Source: a virus. Taken from it: DNA of 25,171 nt. The notes beneath the pieces were generated by a model. That model was not told the origin of the DNA. It ran no database searches and saw only the letters and a program-made list of their open reading frames with translations. The stretch is from positions 1 through 25,171 of the IMG/VR virus record IMGVR_UViG_3300032087_003676; one strand, 5' to 3'. The position numbers and the translations under genes were made by a program. Of the stretch, positions 11,460 to 18,359 are shown piece by piece. The first letter of the stretch is position 1; each line of letters begins with the position of its first letter.

Positions 11460-13212
11460 CTACCTCAGAGTATGGCACTGGTGCATCAAGTATCGGATCA
11501 GGTACATGCTTCCTGTACGTTGATGTAGGGACATCGAACTCAAGTTCTGTGTCACCCTGCTTGCCAACCCATGAGAAGCGGCACTTCCAGATATGAATTT
11601 CAGAAACCCTAGAGTGTGCCGGATCAGGTCTGTGGACTGTTAGACCTACGTCAGCTTTCGCAAACCAAGCTGCACTACCGGATATGTCGTAGCCTTTTGG
11701 AGCGGGAACTTTTCCTGACTGATCTCGCATCATCTTTGTCGGATGGGCTACGAACCAAAGGTGTATGCCGTGTGCCTGAGCAAAGACACGCAGCCGTGTA
11801 AGCATGTCAGATATCCATTCGGTTTCACTGACGTTGGCATCCCTCTGGATGTAGTTGTATGGGTCTACGATTGCACCGCGTACACCGTGCCGCATCACTG
11901 CAACCTTCAAGCGTTCGATGATGCTATCGACTGAAGACATCGAACCGTCTGCCTGATACAGAAAAGAAAAGTGCGATTGAACAAATTCCTTTCCCTTGCG
12001 CAGCTCGTCTGGCGTTATCCGATCCATTGCACCTTCAAAGAAAGGCTTGCGGATATACTTGCTGATGAGCTTGGCAATATGAAGACGCGGCTCGTTCTCG
12101 AAAGAACAGATCGCAAACTTCCAACGCTTCTCTTGTGCCATGTTCACCATGATCTGATCTATGAACTCAGACTTACCAGATGATGGGTGACCAGTGACCA
12201 CAGTAAGCTGACCAGTGACAACGGTATACAAGTCATCGACATTGTCGTAGCCAGTACTCTCGCCACGCCCCATGCCCTTCTCGTAGATGTCATCGATCTG
12301 ATCATAGAAATGTTCTGCATCGTATAGACCTGCGACAGGCCACGGCTTGGCACCAACAACGACATCATCAACCTTGTCTTTGCCATGCTTCAGAAGGACA
12401 TCGTTGCAATCCTTGCAGTCCTCTGGGTACTCAATCTTGAAGCAGCGATCCTTTCCGATACGACGAGCGATCTCTTCCGCTGTTGCTTGACCCGCAGGGT
12501 CTGCATCCATAGCGATGATGATACGACTAGCGGCATCGATCTTCTTCTTTGCTGCCCATAAGAACTTGAATTTATTATCTTCTTTCGGATCGATGTTACC
12601 ATCGACAACTTTCATGACCGCGCCATTTGGTATTGATACAACGCTTTCGTAACCTGTCTCCATGAATGCAAGCGCATCCATTTCACCCTCGCAAATGATG
12701 AGATCATCATCACGCTGCACGTTCTTCAGATTGAATAAACTCTGTGGTGCGCCATTGCAAATGAACGCCTTGCTATCGATTGATCGTATCTTCTGGGCGT
12801 ACTCTTGACCCTCATGATTTTGATATGGGAATACGATGCTTGGTGTCTCATGGCCTATCGATTGGAACCATGTGACGGATGACTGAAGGTTTGCTTTCTC
12901 TGCTGTTTCTGCACTGATGCCACGGCTATTCAGCCATGCCAGTGCCGCCTCAGTAAGTGAGGTCTTATCTATCTTTTTGGCTACGGACATTGTTTCCACT
13001 CTGTTTATTTTTTCTACTCGCTCTGCCAACGGAACAATCCCCTGCTGATCACAGTGCCAACACTGAAACAGTATCTTGTCTTGTTCTATTTTTAGAGAGA
13101 GCGTTCTATCGGTTTTGTTTTTGCGGCTTGGACTACAGCTTGGGCATTTTATTTTATGTTGACCTTGCCCTAATCTGTACGCCTCGCCACGAACTTGTTG
13201 TTCGATTTGCAC
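11437..13212 (-). CDS. Bifunctional primase-helicase (T7 gp4 / TWINKLE-type)
   Basis: 591-residue leftward protein. Start is GTG 13212-13210, with AGGAG 7 bases upstream. Order of domains: zinc-binding (C23PSC26 and C51WHC54); toprim primase core with EGEMDA (residues 175-180) and DAD (236-238); linker; RecA-like DnaB-type helicase core with Walker A GHPSSGKS (341-348) and Walker B AIVDPYN (447-453), then WFVAHPTKMMRD (486-497) and GSAAWFAKADVGLTV. It unwinds DNA and synthesises primers at the phage fork. No DNA polymerase lies in this window; it must be elsewhere in the genome or supplied by the host. A good promoter and repeat module B lie upstream, and RusA precedes it on the same strand. 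Confidence 0.9.
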   Translation of the reverse strand: MQIEQQVRGEAYRLGQGQHKIKCPSCSPSRKNKTDRTLSLKIEQDKILFQCWHCDQQGIVPLAERVEKINRVETMSVAKKIDKTSLTEAALAWLNSRGISAETAEKANLQSSVTWFQSIGHETPSIVFPYQNHEGQEYAQKIRSIDSKAFICNGAPQSLFNLKNVQRDDDLIICEGEMDALAFMETGYESVVSIPNGAVMKVVDGNIDPKEDNKFKFLWAAKKKIDAASRIIIAMDADPAGQATAEEIARRIGKDRCFKIEYPEDCKDCNDVLLKHGKDKVDDVVVGAKPWPVAGLYDAEHFYDQIDDIYEKGMGRGESTGYDNVDDLYTVVTGQLTVVTGHPSSGKSEFIDQIMVNMAQEKRWKFAICSFENEPRLHIAKLISKYIRKPFFEGAMDRITPDELRKGKEFVQSHFSFLYQADGSMSSVDSIIERLKVAVMRHGVRGAIVDPYNYIQRDANVSETEWISDMLTRLRVFAQAHGIHLWFVAHPTKMMRDQSGKVPAPKGYDISGSAAWFAKADVGLTVHRPDPAHSRVSEIHIWKCRFSWVGKQGDTELEFDVPTSTYRKHVPDPILDAPVPYSEVDDDDWPL

Positions 13213-13237
13213 GGCTATCTCCTACTCTGATTTGCCC

Positions 13238-13267
13238 ATCATAGCGAAGACGGATACGAGTAGTCAA
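13238..13267 (-). promoter_or_regulatory. Sigma70-type promoter for the primase-helicase
   Basis: Leftward: TTGACT (13267-13262), 18-base spacer, TATGAT (13243-13238), about 25 bases before the GTG start. Repeat module B and its AT tract lie immediately upstream, so this module may control it. Confidence 0.65.
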
Positions 13268-13298
13268 CTTGCCAAATTTTTCCCGCCTAATATATAAT

Positions 13299-13353
13299 AT
13301 ATATACTTAGTCTACCGATATATAATATCGTCTACCGAACGTCTTCCGATATA
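13299..13353. promoter_or_regulatory. Repeat module B: GTCTACCG iterons
   Basis: AT-rich tract (13288-13307), then AGTCTACCG (13309-13317), CGTCTACCG (13329-13337) and CGTCTTCCG (13340-13348), each flanked by ATATA. Unit spacing of 20 and 11 bases closely matches module A (21 and 12). The RusA gene ends inside it: the RusA stop codon is in unit 2 and the last seven codons overlie unit 3. Confidence 0.7.
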
Positions 13354-13733
13354 AGATAGTCTGGTATTTTTTTTATATCACACGAACGAACACGAATAAC
13401 CGAACGTGGATTTTCTTTATCCAGACCCCAGTAAATAAACTTCTGCTTCACCTGCCTGTCGTTCTTATAGACACGGCACTGCATGCAATCTAGGATCAAA
13501 CTCTCATCCAGATCGGGGCGGCGTGATGCGTAATAGATCATCATCTCAACGACAACATCCTCAGTCGTTGGCACTTCCAAGACAGGGCATTGCTGCTCAA
13601 AGGTTTTCACGTAGTCCCTAGCCTTCTGGGATTTGATGAGGGCAGGTCGGCCCTTTATCAGCACCATCTTACGTGAGTTCGCCTTGGATGCGGGTTCACC
13701 ATGCACCGTAAATGTAACGTCAAAGTCTCCCAT
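13332..13733 (-). CDS. rusA: RusA-family Holliday junction resolvase
   Basis: 133-residue leftward protein; ribosome binding site AGGGGAAG before ATG 13733. The N-terminus has VHGEPASKANSR, the conserved substrate-loop sequence of the family. The core RRPDLDESLILDCMQ and VYKNDRQV carries the metal-binding aspartates (D74, D76 and D92, with D82 nearby). RusA enzymes are small dimers (about 120 residues) that cut four-way DNA junctions during phage recombination and before packaging. The C-terminus extends past the usual end into repeat module B. Confidence 0.9.
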   Translation of the reverse strand: MGDFDVTFTVHGEPASKANSRKMVLIKGRPALIKSQKARDYVKTFEQQCPVLEVPTTEDVVVEMMIYYASRRPDLDESLILDCMQCRVYKNDRQVKQKFIYWGLDKENPRSVIRVRSCDIKKIPDYLISEDVR

Positions 13734-13755
13734 ATCTTCCCCTAAATATTCCTAT

Positions 13756-13784
13756 TTGACTTTATGTTCCTGTTGTGATTTAAC
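13756..13784 (+). promoter_or_regulatory. Possible rightward promoter for the recombination island
   Basis: TTGACT (13756-13761), 17-base spacer, TTTAAC (13779-13784). The -10 is weak. The divergent gap between RusA and the nuclease gene needs a promoter on this side. Confidence 0.35.
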
Positions 13785-13805
13785 TACAGACCAGTGGAGA
13801 AAACA

Positions 13806-14696
13806 ATGAAAATAACGAACAAGCATAACTTACCAGATGCTTTCTTAAACTTTGCGCGGGACGACAAGTACTCGAAGGGCAAAGCGGATATCAGCGTCAC
13901 CAGTCTTATCGACTCACCGCGAGTGCGGCTGATGAAAGACCTGTATTCAAGCGAAGCAGAGACAGACGTGGTCGATATGATCTGGCCCCTGTTTGGTACG
14001 GCAGTACACCATATCCTTGAGAGTGCCGATGATCCTGCGAACGTGCAGGTAGAAGAACGCCTGTACGCAGACGTGGCAGGTTGGACTTTGTCTGGTGCGC
14101 TAGACCACCAAGAGGTTTTACCTGATGGCACCGTGCAGATCACGGACTACAAGGTCACGTCTGCTTGGTCTGTAATCCTTGGCAAGAAGGAATGGGAGCG
14201 TCAGCAAAACTGCTACGCTTGGTTAGTTGAGAACTCTTTAGCAGGTGCCAACCGCCAGAACAAAGTGAGCAAGTTGCGCATCTGTGCCATCCTCAGAGAT
14301 TGGCAACGCCGCAAGGCACAGTTCGATAGCGAGTACCCACAGTCACCAGTTGTGATTGTTGACCTTCCCCTGTGGAGTGCAGAGGAGCGTGAGGATTATA
14401 TCTACGAGCGTATCGATGCGCATCAATCAGCACAGATGGACTACGATCTCTATGATCAGTTCATTCTTTGCTCGAAAGAAGATCAGTGGGCAAAGCCAGA
14501 TCAGTATGCCGTGAAAGAAGCGGGGAAGAAGAGAGCATTGAAGCTGTGGGATACAGCGGAGCAAGCTCAAGAGCATGTCGATAGCAGCGATAAGAAGCTA
14601 GAGATTGAGTATCGTCAGGGCGAGAAGACCCGATGCGAAGGTAACTACTGCGGAGTGGCAGAGTTTTGTGAACAATACAATGGATGGAGAAAGTAA
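13806..14696 (+). CDS. PD-(D/E)XK nuclease (Cas4/RecB-like exonuclease)
   Basis: 296 residues from ATG 13806 (GTGGAGAAA upstream; GTG 13794 in frame is less likely). Active-site pattern: GTAVHHILES (64-73), SGALDHQ (96-102), the D-x-K core ITDYKVTSAWS (112-122) and RQQNCYAWL (132-140), as in the Cas4/RecB/AddB nuclease superfamily. One Cys in FILCSKEDQW and three near the end (CEGNYCGVAEFC) give a four-cysteine set that could hold an Fe-S cluster, as in Cas4 and AddB. It probably resects DNA for the Sak3 annealing protein encoded next, in the manner of lambda exo and beta. The next gene starts at TAATG on its stop. Confidence 0.85.
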   Translation: MKITNKHNLPDAFLNFARDDKYSKGKADISVTSLIDSPRVRLMKDLYSSEAETDVVDMIWPLFGTAVHHILESADDPANVQVEERLYADVAGWTLSGALDHQEVLPDGTVQITDYKVTSAWSVILGKKEWERQQNCYAWLVENSLAGANRQNKVSKLRICAILRDWQRRKAQFDSEYPQSPVVIVDLPLWSAEEREDYIYERIDAHQSAQMDYDLYDQFILCSKEDQWAKPDQYAVKEAGKKRALKLWDTAEQAQEHVDSSDKKLEIEYRQGEKTRCEGNYCGVAEFCEQYNGWRK

Positions 14697-15424
14697 TGTC
14701 CGTATGGGAAACACTATCTAAGATCGATGTAAACGATCACACGGAAAAGAAGAATGGCCTAACGTATCTATCGTGGGCATGGGCTTGGGGCGTTCTGAAG
14801 AACCACTACCCTGAAGCTGTATTCAAGAAACATATACAGCCTAACGGAATGCCATACATCAAAGATGAAAATGGGTATGCATACGTTGAGGTCACAGTTC
14901 TTGTCGAAGGAATTAGTGCAACTGAACTTTTTCCTGTTCTTGATTACCGCAACAAGGCGATCCAGAACCCAGATGCATTCGCAATCAACACCGCATTTCA
15001 GCGTGGACTAGCCAAGGCAATCAGCTACCACGGACTAGGTCACTACATCTATGCAGGTGAAGACCTGCCTCAGAGCGACGGAGAGGGGCGGCAGAGTGAG
15101 GTAAAGGAAAAACCTAAGCCCACCCCCACGAATAAGGAAAAGGATACTGAGCCGCCGAACGAGAAGCCTCTTGGCTACATGGTCAACTCAGGTGCCTATA
15201 AGCCAGAGGATCGTGAGCCTCGTGCTGTCTATGATTGGGACAGTTGGGCAGATGTTGCATGTGCTTGGGTGGATGCGATCAGGTCAATGGACACATTGAA
15301 GAAGTTCTACAACGCGAACAAGGAACTGTTCGAGTTAGCCAAAGAGCAGAACAGTACAGCCCATCAATCGGTGGCTGACAAAATCAAATCTAAGAAAGAA
15401 GAGTTATCAAAGGAGAAGAAGTAA
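14696..15424 (+). CDS. Single-strand annealing protein, Sak3/DUF1071
   Basis: 242 residues from ATG 14696, which overlaps the preceding stop (TAATG) with TGGAGAAAG upstream; an in-frame ATG at 14684 is possible. The core VWETLSKIDVNDHTEKKNG, LTYLSWAWAWGVLK and LAKAISYHGLGHYIYAGEDL matches DUF1071, classed as the Sak3 family of phage annealing proteins. It anneals complementary strands during phage recombination. The C-terminal part (after about residue 125) is a charged disordered linker followed by a small helical domain (DSWADVACAWVDAIR) that may bind a partner. It is coupled to the SSB-like gene by another TAATG junction. Confidence 0.88.
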   Translation: MSVWETLSKIDVNDHTEKKNGLTYLSWAWAWGVLKNHYPEAVFKKHIQPNGMPYIKDENGYAYVEVTVLVEGISATELFPVLDYRNKAIQNPDAFAINTAFQRGLAKAISYHGLGHYIYAGEDLPQSDGEGRQSEVKEKPKPTPTNKEKDTEPPNEKPLGYMVNSGAYKPEDREPRAVYDWDSWADVACAWVDAIRSMDTLKKFYNANKELFELAKEQNSTAHQSVADKIKSKKEELSKEKK

Positions 15425-15738
15425 TGGCTCAATATCCCGCATCAGGCATCCTGTTTCAGAACGACAGGAAGCAGAACGAACGTCAGCCAGACTACACTGG
15501 CAACCTTGAAGTAGATCGTGAGGTAGTGACTGACTTATGGAATCAAATGCAAGAAGGGGTGGAACACCCAAAGGCGAACCTAGTCGGATGGAGAAAGACA
15601 TCCAAGAATGGCAAGCCATTTCTATCGTTGCGCAGCGACTTGTTGAGAGAGCGCAGGAGCAGCGACAACTATCAAGCACCTGCGGGGCATCAGAATAACA
15701 AACAGTCTAACGACATGGATGATGAGATACCGTTTTAA
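15424..15738 (+). CDS. Single-stranded DNA-binding-like protein
   Basis: 104-residue protein, coupled start (ATG 15424 on the preceding TAA). Strand-rich core (GILFQNDRKQNERQPDYTGN, WRKTSKNGKPFLSLR) followed by a disordered Asn/Gln/Ser linker and an acidic tip ending DMDDEIPF. That ending closely resembles the DDDIPF tail by which SSB proteins recruit recombination and replication partners. No full OB-fold motif can be confirmed by eye, so SSB-like is an inference from core, tail and position in an exo-SSAP-SSB order. Confidence 0.65.
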   Translation: MAQYPASGILFQNDRKQNERQPDYTGNLEVDREVVTDLWNQMQEGVEHPKANLVGWRKTSKNGKPFLSLRSDLLRERRSSDNYQAPAGHQNNKQSNDMDDEIPF

Positions 15739-15762
15739 GTTTCAAATGAGTGGAGAAAAACA

Positions 15763-16572
15763 ATGGAAAAGCCAAAAGTAAAATATGATCTTACACTGGT
15801 CACACCAAAGATGGCCAGTGAGTTCCTAAAGCTCAACACAAAGAACAGAAAAATATCTGAGTCTTCAGTGTACCAATATGGAAAGGACATGGAGAGCGGT
15901 CACTTCAAATTTAACGGACATAGCGTATGCATATCAGACAAGGGTGTTCTTCTTGATGGTCAGCAACGATTAATGGCTAGTGTTCAAAGTAAGAAACCGT
16001 TTTGGACTATGCTCATTGAGGGTCTTGATGAAGATGTGATGGTTACAATAGACACTGGAAGGAGAAGAACCTTTGCTAATCAGCTTCAGATTAGAGAGTA
16101 TCCTAACGCAAGTTTAGTTGCCGCAACTGTATCTCAGCTTGGCTTGATAGCGATTGGCTCACCAAAAAATGTAAGCCAGTTTACGATGTCAGACTTAGAT
16201 AAAATACTGGATAAAAATAAAGATGTGTCTGATAGCGTTTCTTTTGCAAAGGGAACCTTCTATCACAACGCACTTCTTGCAGCGATACACTACATTGGAA
16301 ATCAAACTGGCTATCAGGATGAAGCAGATGCATTCATCAAGACTTACAAAGATGGGCAGAAGAATTACGAGAACGATCCTATCGTCGCTATTAGGGAGCG
16401 GATACTGAGAGACAATGTTCGTATAAAGAAAATGACACTTGAGCATAGGCTAAGGTTGATCATGCTTTCTTGGAACAAATTCTGCAGAGGTGAAACTATT
16501 CAGGTAGCCAAGATACCAAGTGATAGTTTTCGTATCGAAGGATGGACACTCAAGCAGTGCGGTCTGGAGTAA
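15763..16572 (+). CDS. ParB/Srx-fold-like protein with DGQQRL motif
   Basis: 269-residue protein; ribosome binding site GTGGAG before ATG 15763. Residues about 30-105 have the pattern SVYQYGKDMESGHFKFNG, then LLDGQQRLMASVQSK (63-77), and IDTGRRRTFANQL (96-108). The LLDGQ(H/Q)RL motif with a preceding Y-x3-M-x2-G-x-F segment is typical of ParB-like proteins encoded by many phages, whose role is not settled. The rest is helical. Codon use is noticeably richer in AT-ending and AGA codons than its neighbours, as is the 5' part of the next gene, suggesting separate acquisition. Confidence 0.7.
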   Translation: MEKPKVKYDLTLVTPKMASEFLKLNTKNRKISESSVYQYGKDMESGHFKFNGHSVCISDKGVLLDGQQRLMASVQSKKPFWTMLIEGLDEDVMVTIDTGRRRTFANQLQIREYPNASLVAATVSQLGLIAIGSPKNVSQFTMSDLDKILDKNKDVSDSVSFAKGTFYHNALLAAIHYIGNQTGYQDEADAFIKTYKDGQKNYENDPIVAIRERILRDNVRIKKMTLEHRLRLIMLSWNKFCRGETIQVAKIPSDSFRIEGWTLKQCGLE

Positions 16573-16575
16573 TCT

Positions 16576-16875
16576 ATGCTCATTCCGAAACATAAGAACA
16601 TTCGGGATGAGAAGTATCTGAATACTTTGCGGGGGACACCCTGCTTAGTGTGCAGACGTGGCGCAGAGGCTCATCACTTACAGCATGTTGGGGAACGTGG
16701 TGTAGGTATGAGGTCGGGAGATAACTGGGCTGTACCTCTGTGTCACGACTGCCATATGCAACTTCACCGATTTGGTGACGAGCGTACATGGTGGGATTTA
16801 GAAGGAGTTGATCCAATAGAGTGGGCCAAGAGAAACTGGGATAGATATAATGGCAAAGACACACCTAGTAGTTAA
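16576..16875 (+). CDS. HNH-type nuclease, DUF968/Ref-like
   Basis: 99-residue protein with C23LVC26, EAHHLQH (31-37), a G-V-G-x-R turn, PLCHDCHMQLH (54-64) and GDERTWW followed by a DPIEWA segment. This is the pattern of DUF968/Ref-type HNH proteins, zinc-stabilised His-metal nucleases. Ref from phage P1 is a RecA-dependent DNA nuclease; this short protein keeps only the core. ATG 16576 is 3 bases after the ParB-like stop, with no strong ribosome binding site, so it is probably translated by coupling. It overlaps the next gene by 26 bases. Confidence 0.8.
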   Translation: MLIPKHKNIRDEKYLNTLRGTPCLVCRRGAEAHHLQHVGERGVGMRSGDNWAVPLCHDCHMQLHRFGDERTWWDLEGVDPIEWAKRNWDRYNGKDTPSS

Positions 16876-17167
16876 AAGAATTAAAGAGGGCAACGAAACA
16901 AAAGCATATCCCTTGTTTGAGGGAGCAAAACCTTTCGCAAGAACATATAGAGAAGGGTACTTGGATGCGTACAAAGAAATCACAGGAAGATATCCAAGTC
17001 TACAAGACGGTGGAAAGATTTCAGTTGTTGACATGCAGCCCATAAGGGAAGCAAAGACCAAGGCTCACAGGGCGCAAACAAGGCTTGACCATGAGCCATG
17101 CAGAAAATGTGGGGCAACTGTTGGCGAGAGGTGTAAGCACTCAAGATCGGAAGATAACAATGAGTAA
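16850..17167 (+). CDS. Small zinc-finger protein
   Basis: 105-residue protein starting inside the HNH gene. Residues 20-60 include FARTYREGYLDAYKEITGRY, a helical unit. The C-terminus has C84RKC87 and C95KH97 in CRKCGATVGERCKH, matching the short phage zinc-finger (C-x2-C-G-A-x2-G-x2-C-x-H) often seen near the ends of small recombination or replication proteins. Its stop overlaps the next start by 8 bases. Probably nucleic-acid binding; exact role unknown. Confidence 0.68.
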   Translation: MAKTHLVVKRIKEGNETKAYPLFEGAKPFARTYREGYLDAYKEITGRYPSLQDGGKISVVDMQPIREAKTKAHRAQTRLDHEPCRKCGATVGERCKHSRSEDNNE

Positions 17168-17606
17168 CATCAGAGATGCAGCTATGGGCTTTGAGGCCGT
17201 GAAGGTGTCCATGTCTCAGGACAGGAACGGCATCATATTACGCCTCAACGTACACCCCAATGACTGCCCACCAGAACTACACACTGACTGGGTAGGCACA
17301 CGATACATGGTGGCTATGGTTAGATTGAACGATGAAGATCAACCAGAGACACGAGAAGAATATCAGCATATAGAAAGGCTGATTGCATCAGCAGGACTAC
17401 TGTGCCGTAACCAAGAGTTTGGCGAGTACCTGCACGACTGTGGGTTAGTAGGGGATATTGACCCATTTAAAATAGAGAATGCGGCTGTAGAAGCCGTGCG
17501 AAAATACTGTGGCATCACATCGCGGTCAGAGTTTAGAGATAATCCTGATGCCCGAAGTAAGTTCGAGAAGCTACGTGAGGACTTTAGGCAATGGAAGAAA
17601 AGTTAA
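17160..17606 (+). CDS. Conserved phage protein of unknown function
   Basis: 148 residues from ATG 17160, which overlaps the preceding gene; GGAAGA lies 7 bases upstream. The pattern SMSQDRNGIILRLNVHPNDC, then WVGTRYMVAMVRLNDEDQP and a helical end (AAVEAVRKYCGITSRSEFRD) is one I have seen as a recurrent unnamed phage family found next to recombination and replication genes. There is no catalytic signature. It lies within the recombination island and shares a TAATG junction with the AlpA-like gene. Confidence 0.7.
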   Translation: MSNIRDAAMGFEAVKVSMSQDRNGIILRLNVHPNDCPPELHTDWVGTRYMVAMVRLNDEDQPETREEYQHIERLIASAGLLCRNQEFGEYLHDCGLVGDIDPFKIENAAVEAVRKYCGITSRSEFRDNPDARSKFEKLREDFRQWKKS

Positions 17607-17791
17607 TGGACATACATGGGGTAGCAGAGATGATGTCAATGCATCCCAAATCTATGCGTAAGATCATAAGAGAAGACAAGAGCTTCCCTAAAGAGATCGT
17701 CTTTAGTGAGCGCGTCAAGCGTTGGAAGTATTCAGAGATATTAGAGTGGATAGATAGCAAACATGAAACCGACATACGAGAATCAGGCTGA
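17606..17791 (+). CDS. AlpA/MerR-like HTH protein (excisionase-type fold)
   Basis: 61 residues from ATG 17606, which forms a TAATG junction with the preceding stop; an in-frame ATG at 17591 is possible. DIHGVAEMMSMHPKSMRKII, then FPKEIVFSERVKRWKYSEIL and EWIDSK is the winged-helix pattern of AlpA-like proteins and excisionases. With no integrase in the window, a small transcription regulator or nucleoid-type DNA binder is more likely than an excisionase. It overlaps the following gene by 29 bases. Confidence 0.75.
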   Translation: MDIHGVAEMMSMHPKSMRKIIREDKSFPKEIVFSERVKRWKYSEILEWIDSKHETDIRESG

Positions 17792-18185
17792 CGCAGAAAA
17801 CGAAAGACAACTTGCACTTCTGCTAGAGGAAAAGTGGAAGTGTAAGATGCAGCGTCAGATGAAGTACGCACAGTTTGACTACGTTGCATTGCGCGGTAAG
17901 AAGATACAGGCATTCGTTGAGATGCGGCATAGGAATGTGCCGTATGATCAATACCCAACCTGTTTCATATCACTAACCAAATTGCTCATGGCACAGAACC
18001 TAAAGAACGTGTGTGATGTACCTTGCCTGTTCGTGGTTCAGTGGTCAGACAGAACTGGTTACTGCAACCTTGATATGAAGTGCGAGGTTGAGTTCAGCGG
18101 TGAAGGGTGGAATCGTCGCAACGATCCATCCGACATTGAAGCCATAGGCTTGATACCAACTAACAGGTTTGTAATGATTAACTGA
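17763..18185 (+). CDS. Putative PD-(D/E)XK nuclease-like protein
   Basis: 140-residue protein starting inside the AlpA-like gene. N-terminal helix with YENQADAENERQLALLLEEK, then QFDYVALRGKKIQAFVEMRH. The Glu in the first helix, the Asp of FDYVAL and Glu/Arg of VEMR are spaced as in small PD-(D/E)XK nucleases, with Arg replacing the usual Lys; a later strand (PCLFVVQWSDRTGY) fits the fold. Activity is uncertain because of the E-x-R change. If active, it would be the second small recombination nuclease after RusA. Last gene of the block, about 115 bases before a strong terminator. Confidence 0.5.
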   Translation: MKPTYENQADAENERQLALLLEEKWKCKMQRQMKYAQFDYVALRGKKIQAFVEMRHRNVPYDQYPTCFISLTKLLMAQNLKNVCDVPCLFVVQWSDRTGYCNLDMKCEVEFSGEGWNRRNDPSDIEAIGLIPTNRFVMIN

Positions 18186-18300
18186 ACAAAGCCCCGATGA
18201 TACTGCTCGTCATTGGGCCGTAAGCCGTGAGTGCGTTGTGTTAGATTGGTCACTTAACCACGGCAGTCCAAGCCTGATAACCTTTTTGGGTGATTGGACA

Positions 18301-18345
18301 AGAGGGGGTTTGTATTTAGTCAATACATCAAAGCCCCCTCTTTTT
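18301..18345 (+). terminator. Intrinsic terminator of the recombination island
   Basis: AGAGGGGG (18301-18308) pairs with CCCCCTCT (18334-18341), extended by TTTG with CAAA and by a GTAT with ATAC pairing, then TTTTT. Long stable stem and U-tract. The upstream gap 18186-18300 also contains GTCCAA and TTGGAC arms that could fold, but I recognise no RNA gene there. Confidence 0.88.
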
Positions 18346-18359
18346 AGTTCAATTGAACT
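18346..18359. promoter_or_regulatory. Palindrome site 7 (AGTTCAATTGAACT)
   Basis: Perfect palindrome, directly adjacent to the stop codon of the giant leftward gene (stop at 18362-18360), and directly after the rightward terminator. Read leftward it repeats the stop-then-AGTTCAATTGAACT junction seen beyond terS. Confidence 0.65.

Noticed and set aside
11970-11983. AGTGCGATTGAACA inside the primase-helicase, and similar sites at 14915 and 19417
   Set aside because: They resemble the intergenic palindrome, but they are degenerate and lie in coding sequence, where codons can explain them.
17606-17791. AlpA-like protein as evidence for a temperate, integrated phage
   Set aside because: No integrase, attachment site or flanking host sequence is present in the window; AlpA-like HTH proteins also serve as plain regulators.
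18186-18300. Possible tRNA or structured RNA downstream of the recombination island
   Set aside because: There are partial inverted repeats (GTCCAA with TTGGAC), but no acceptor stem, T-loop or anticodon arrangement could be drawn.
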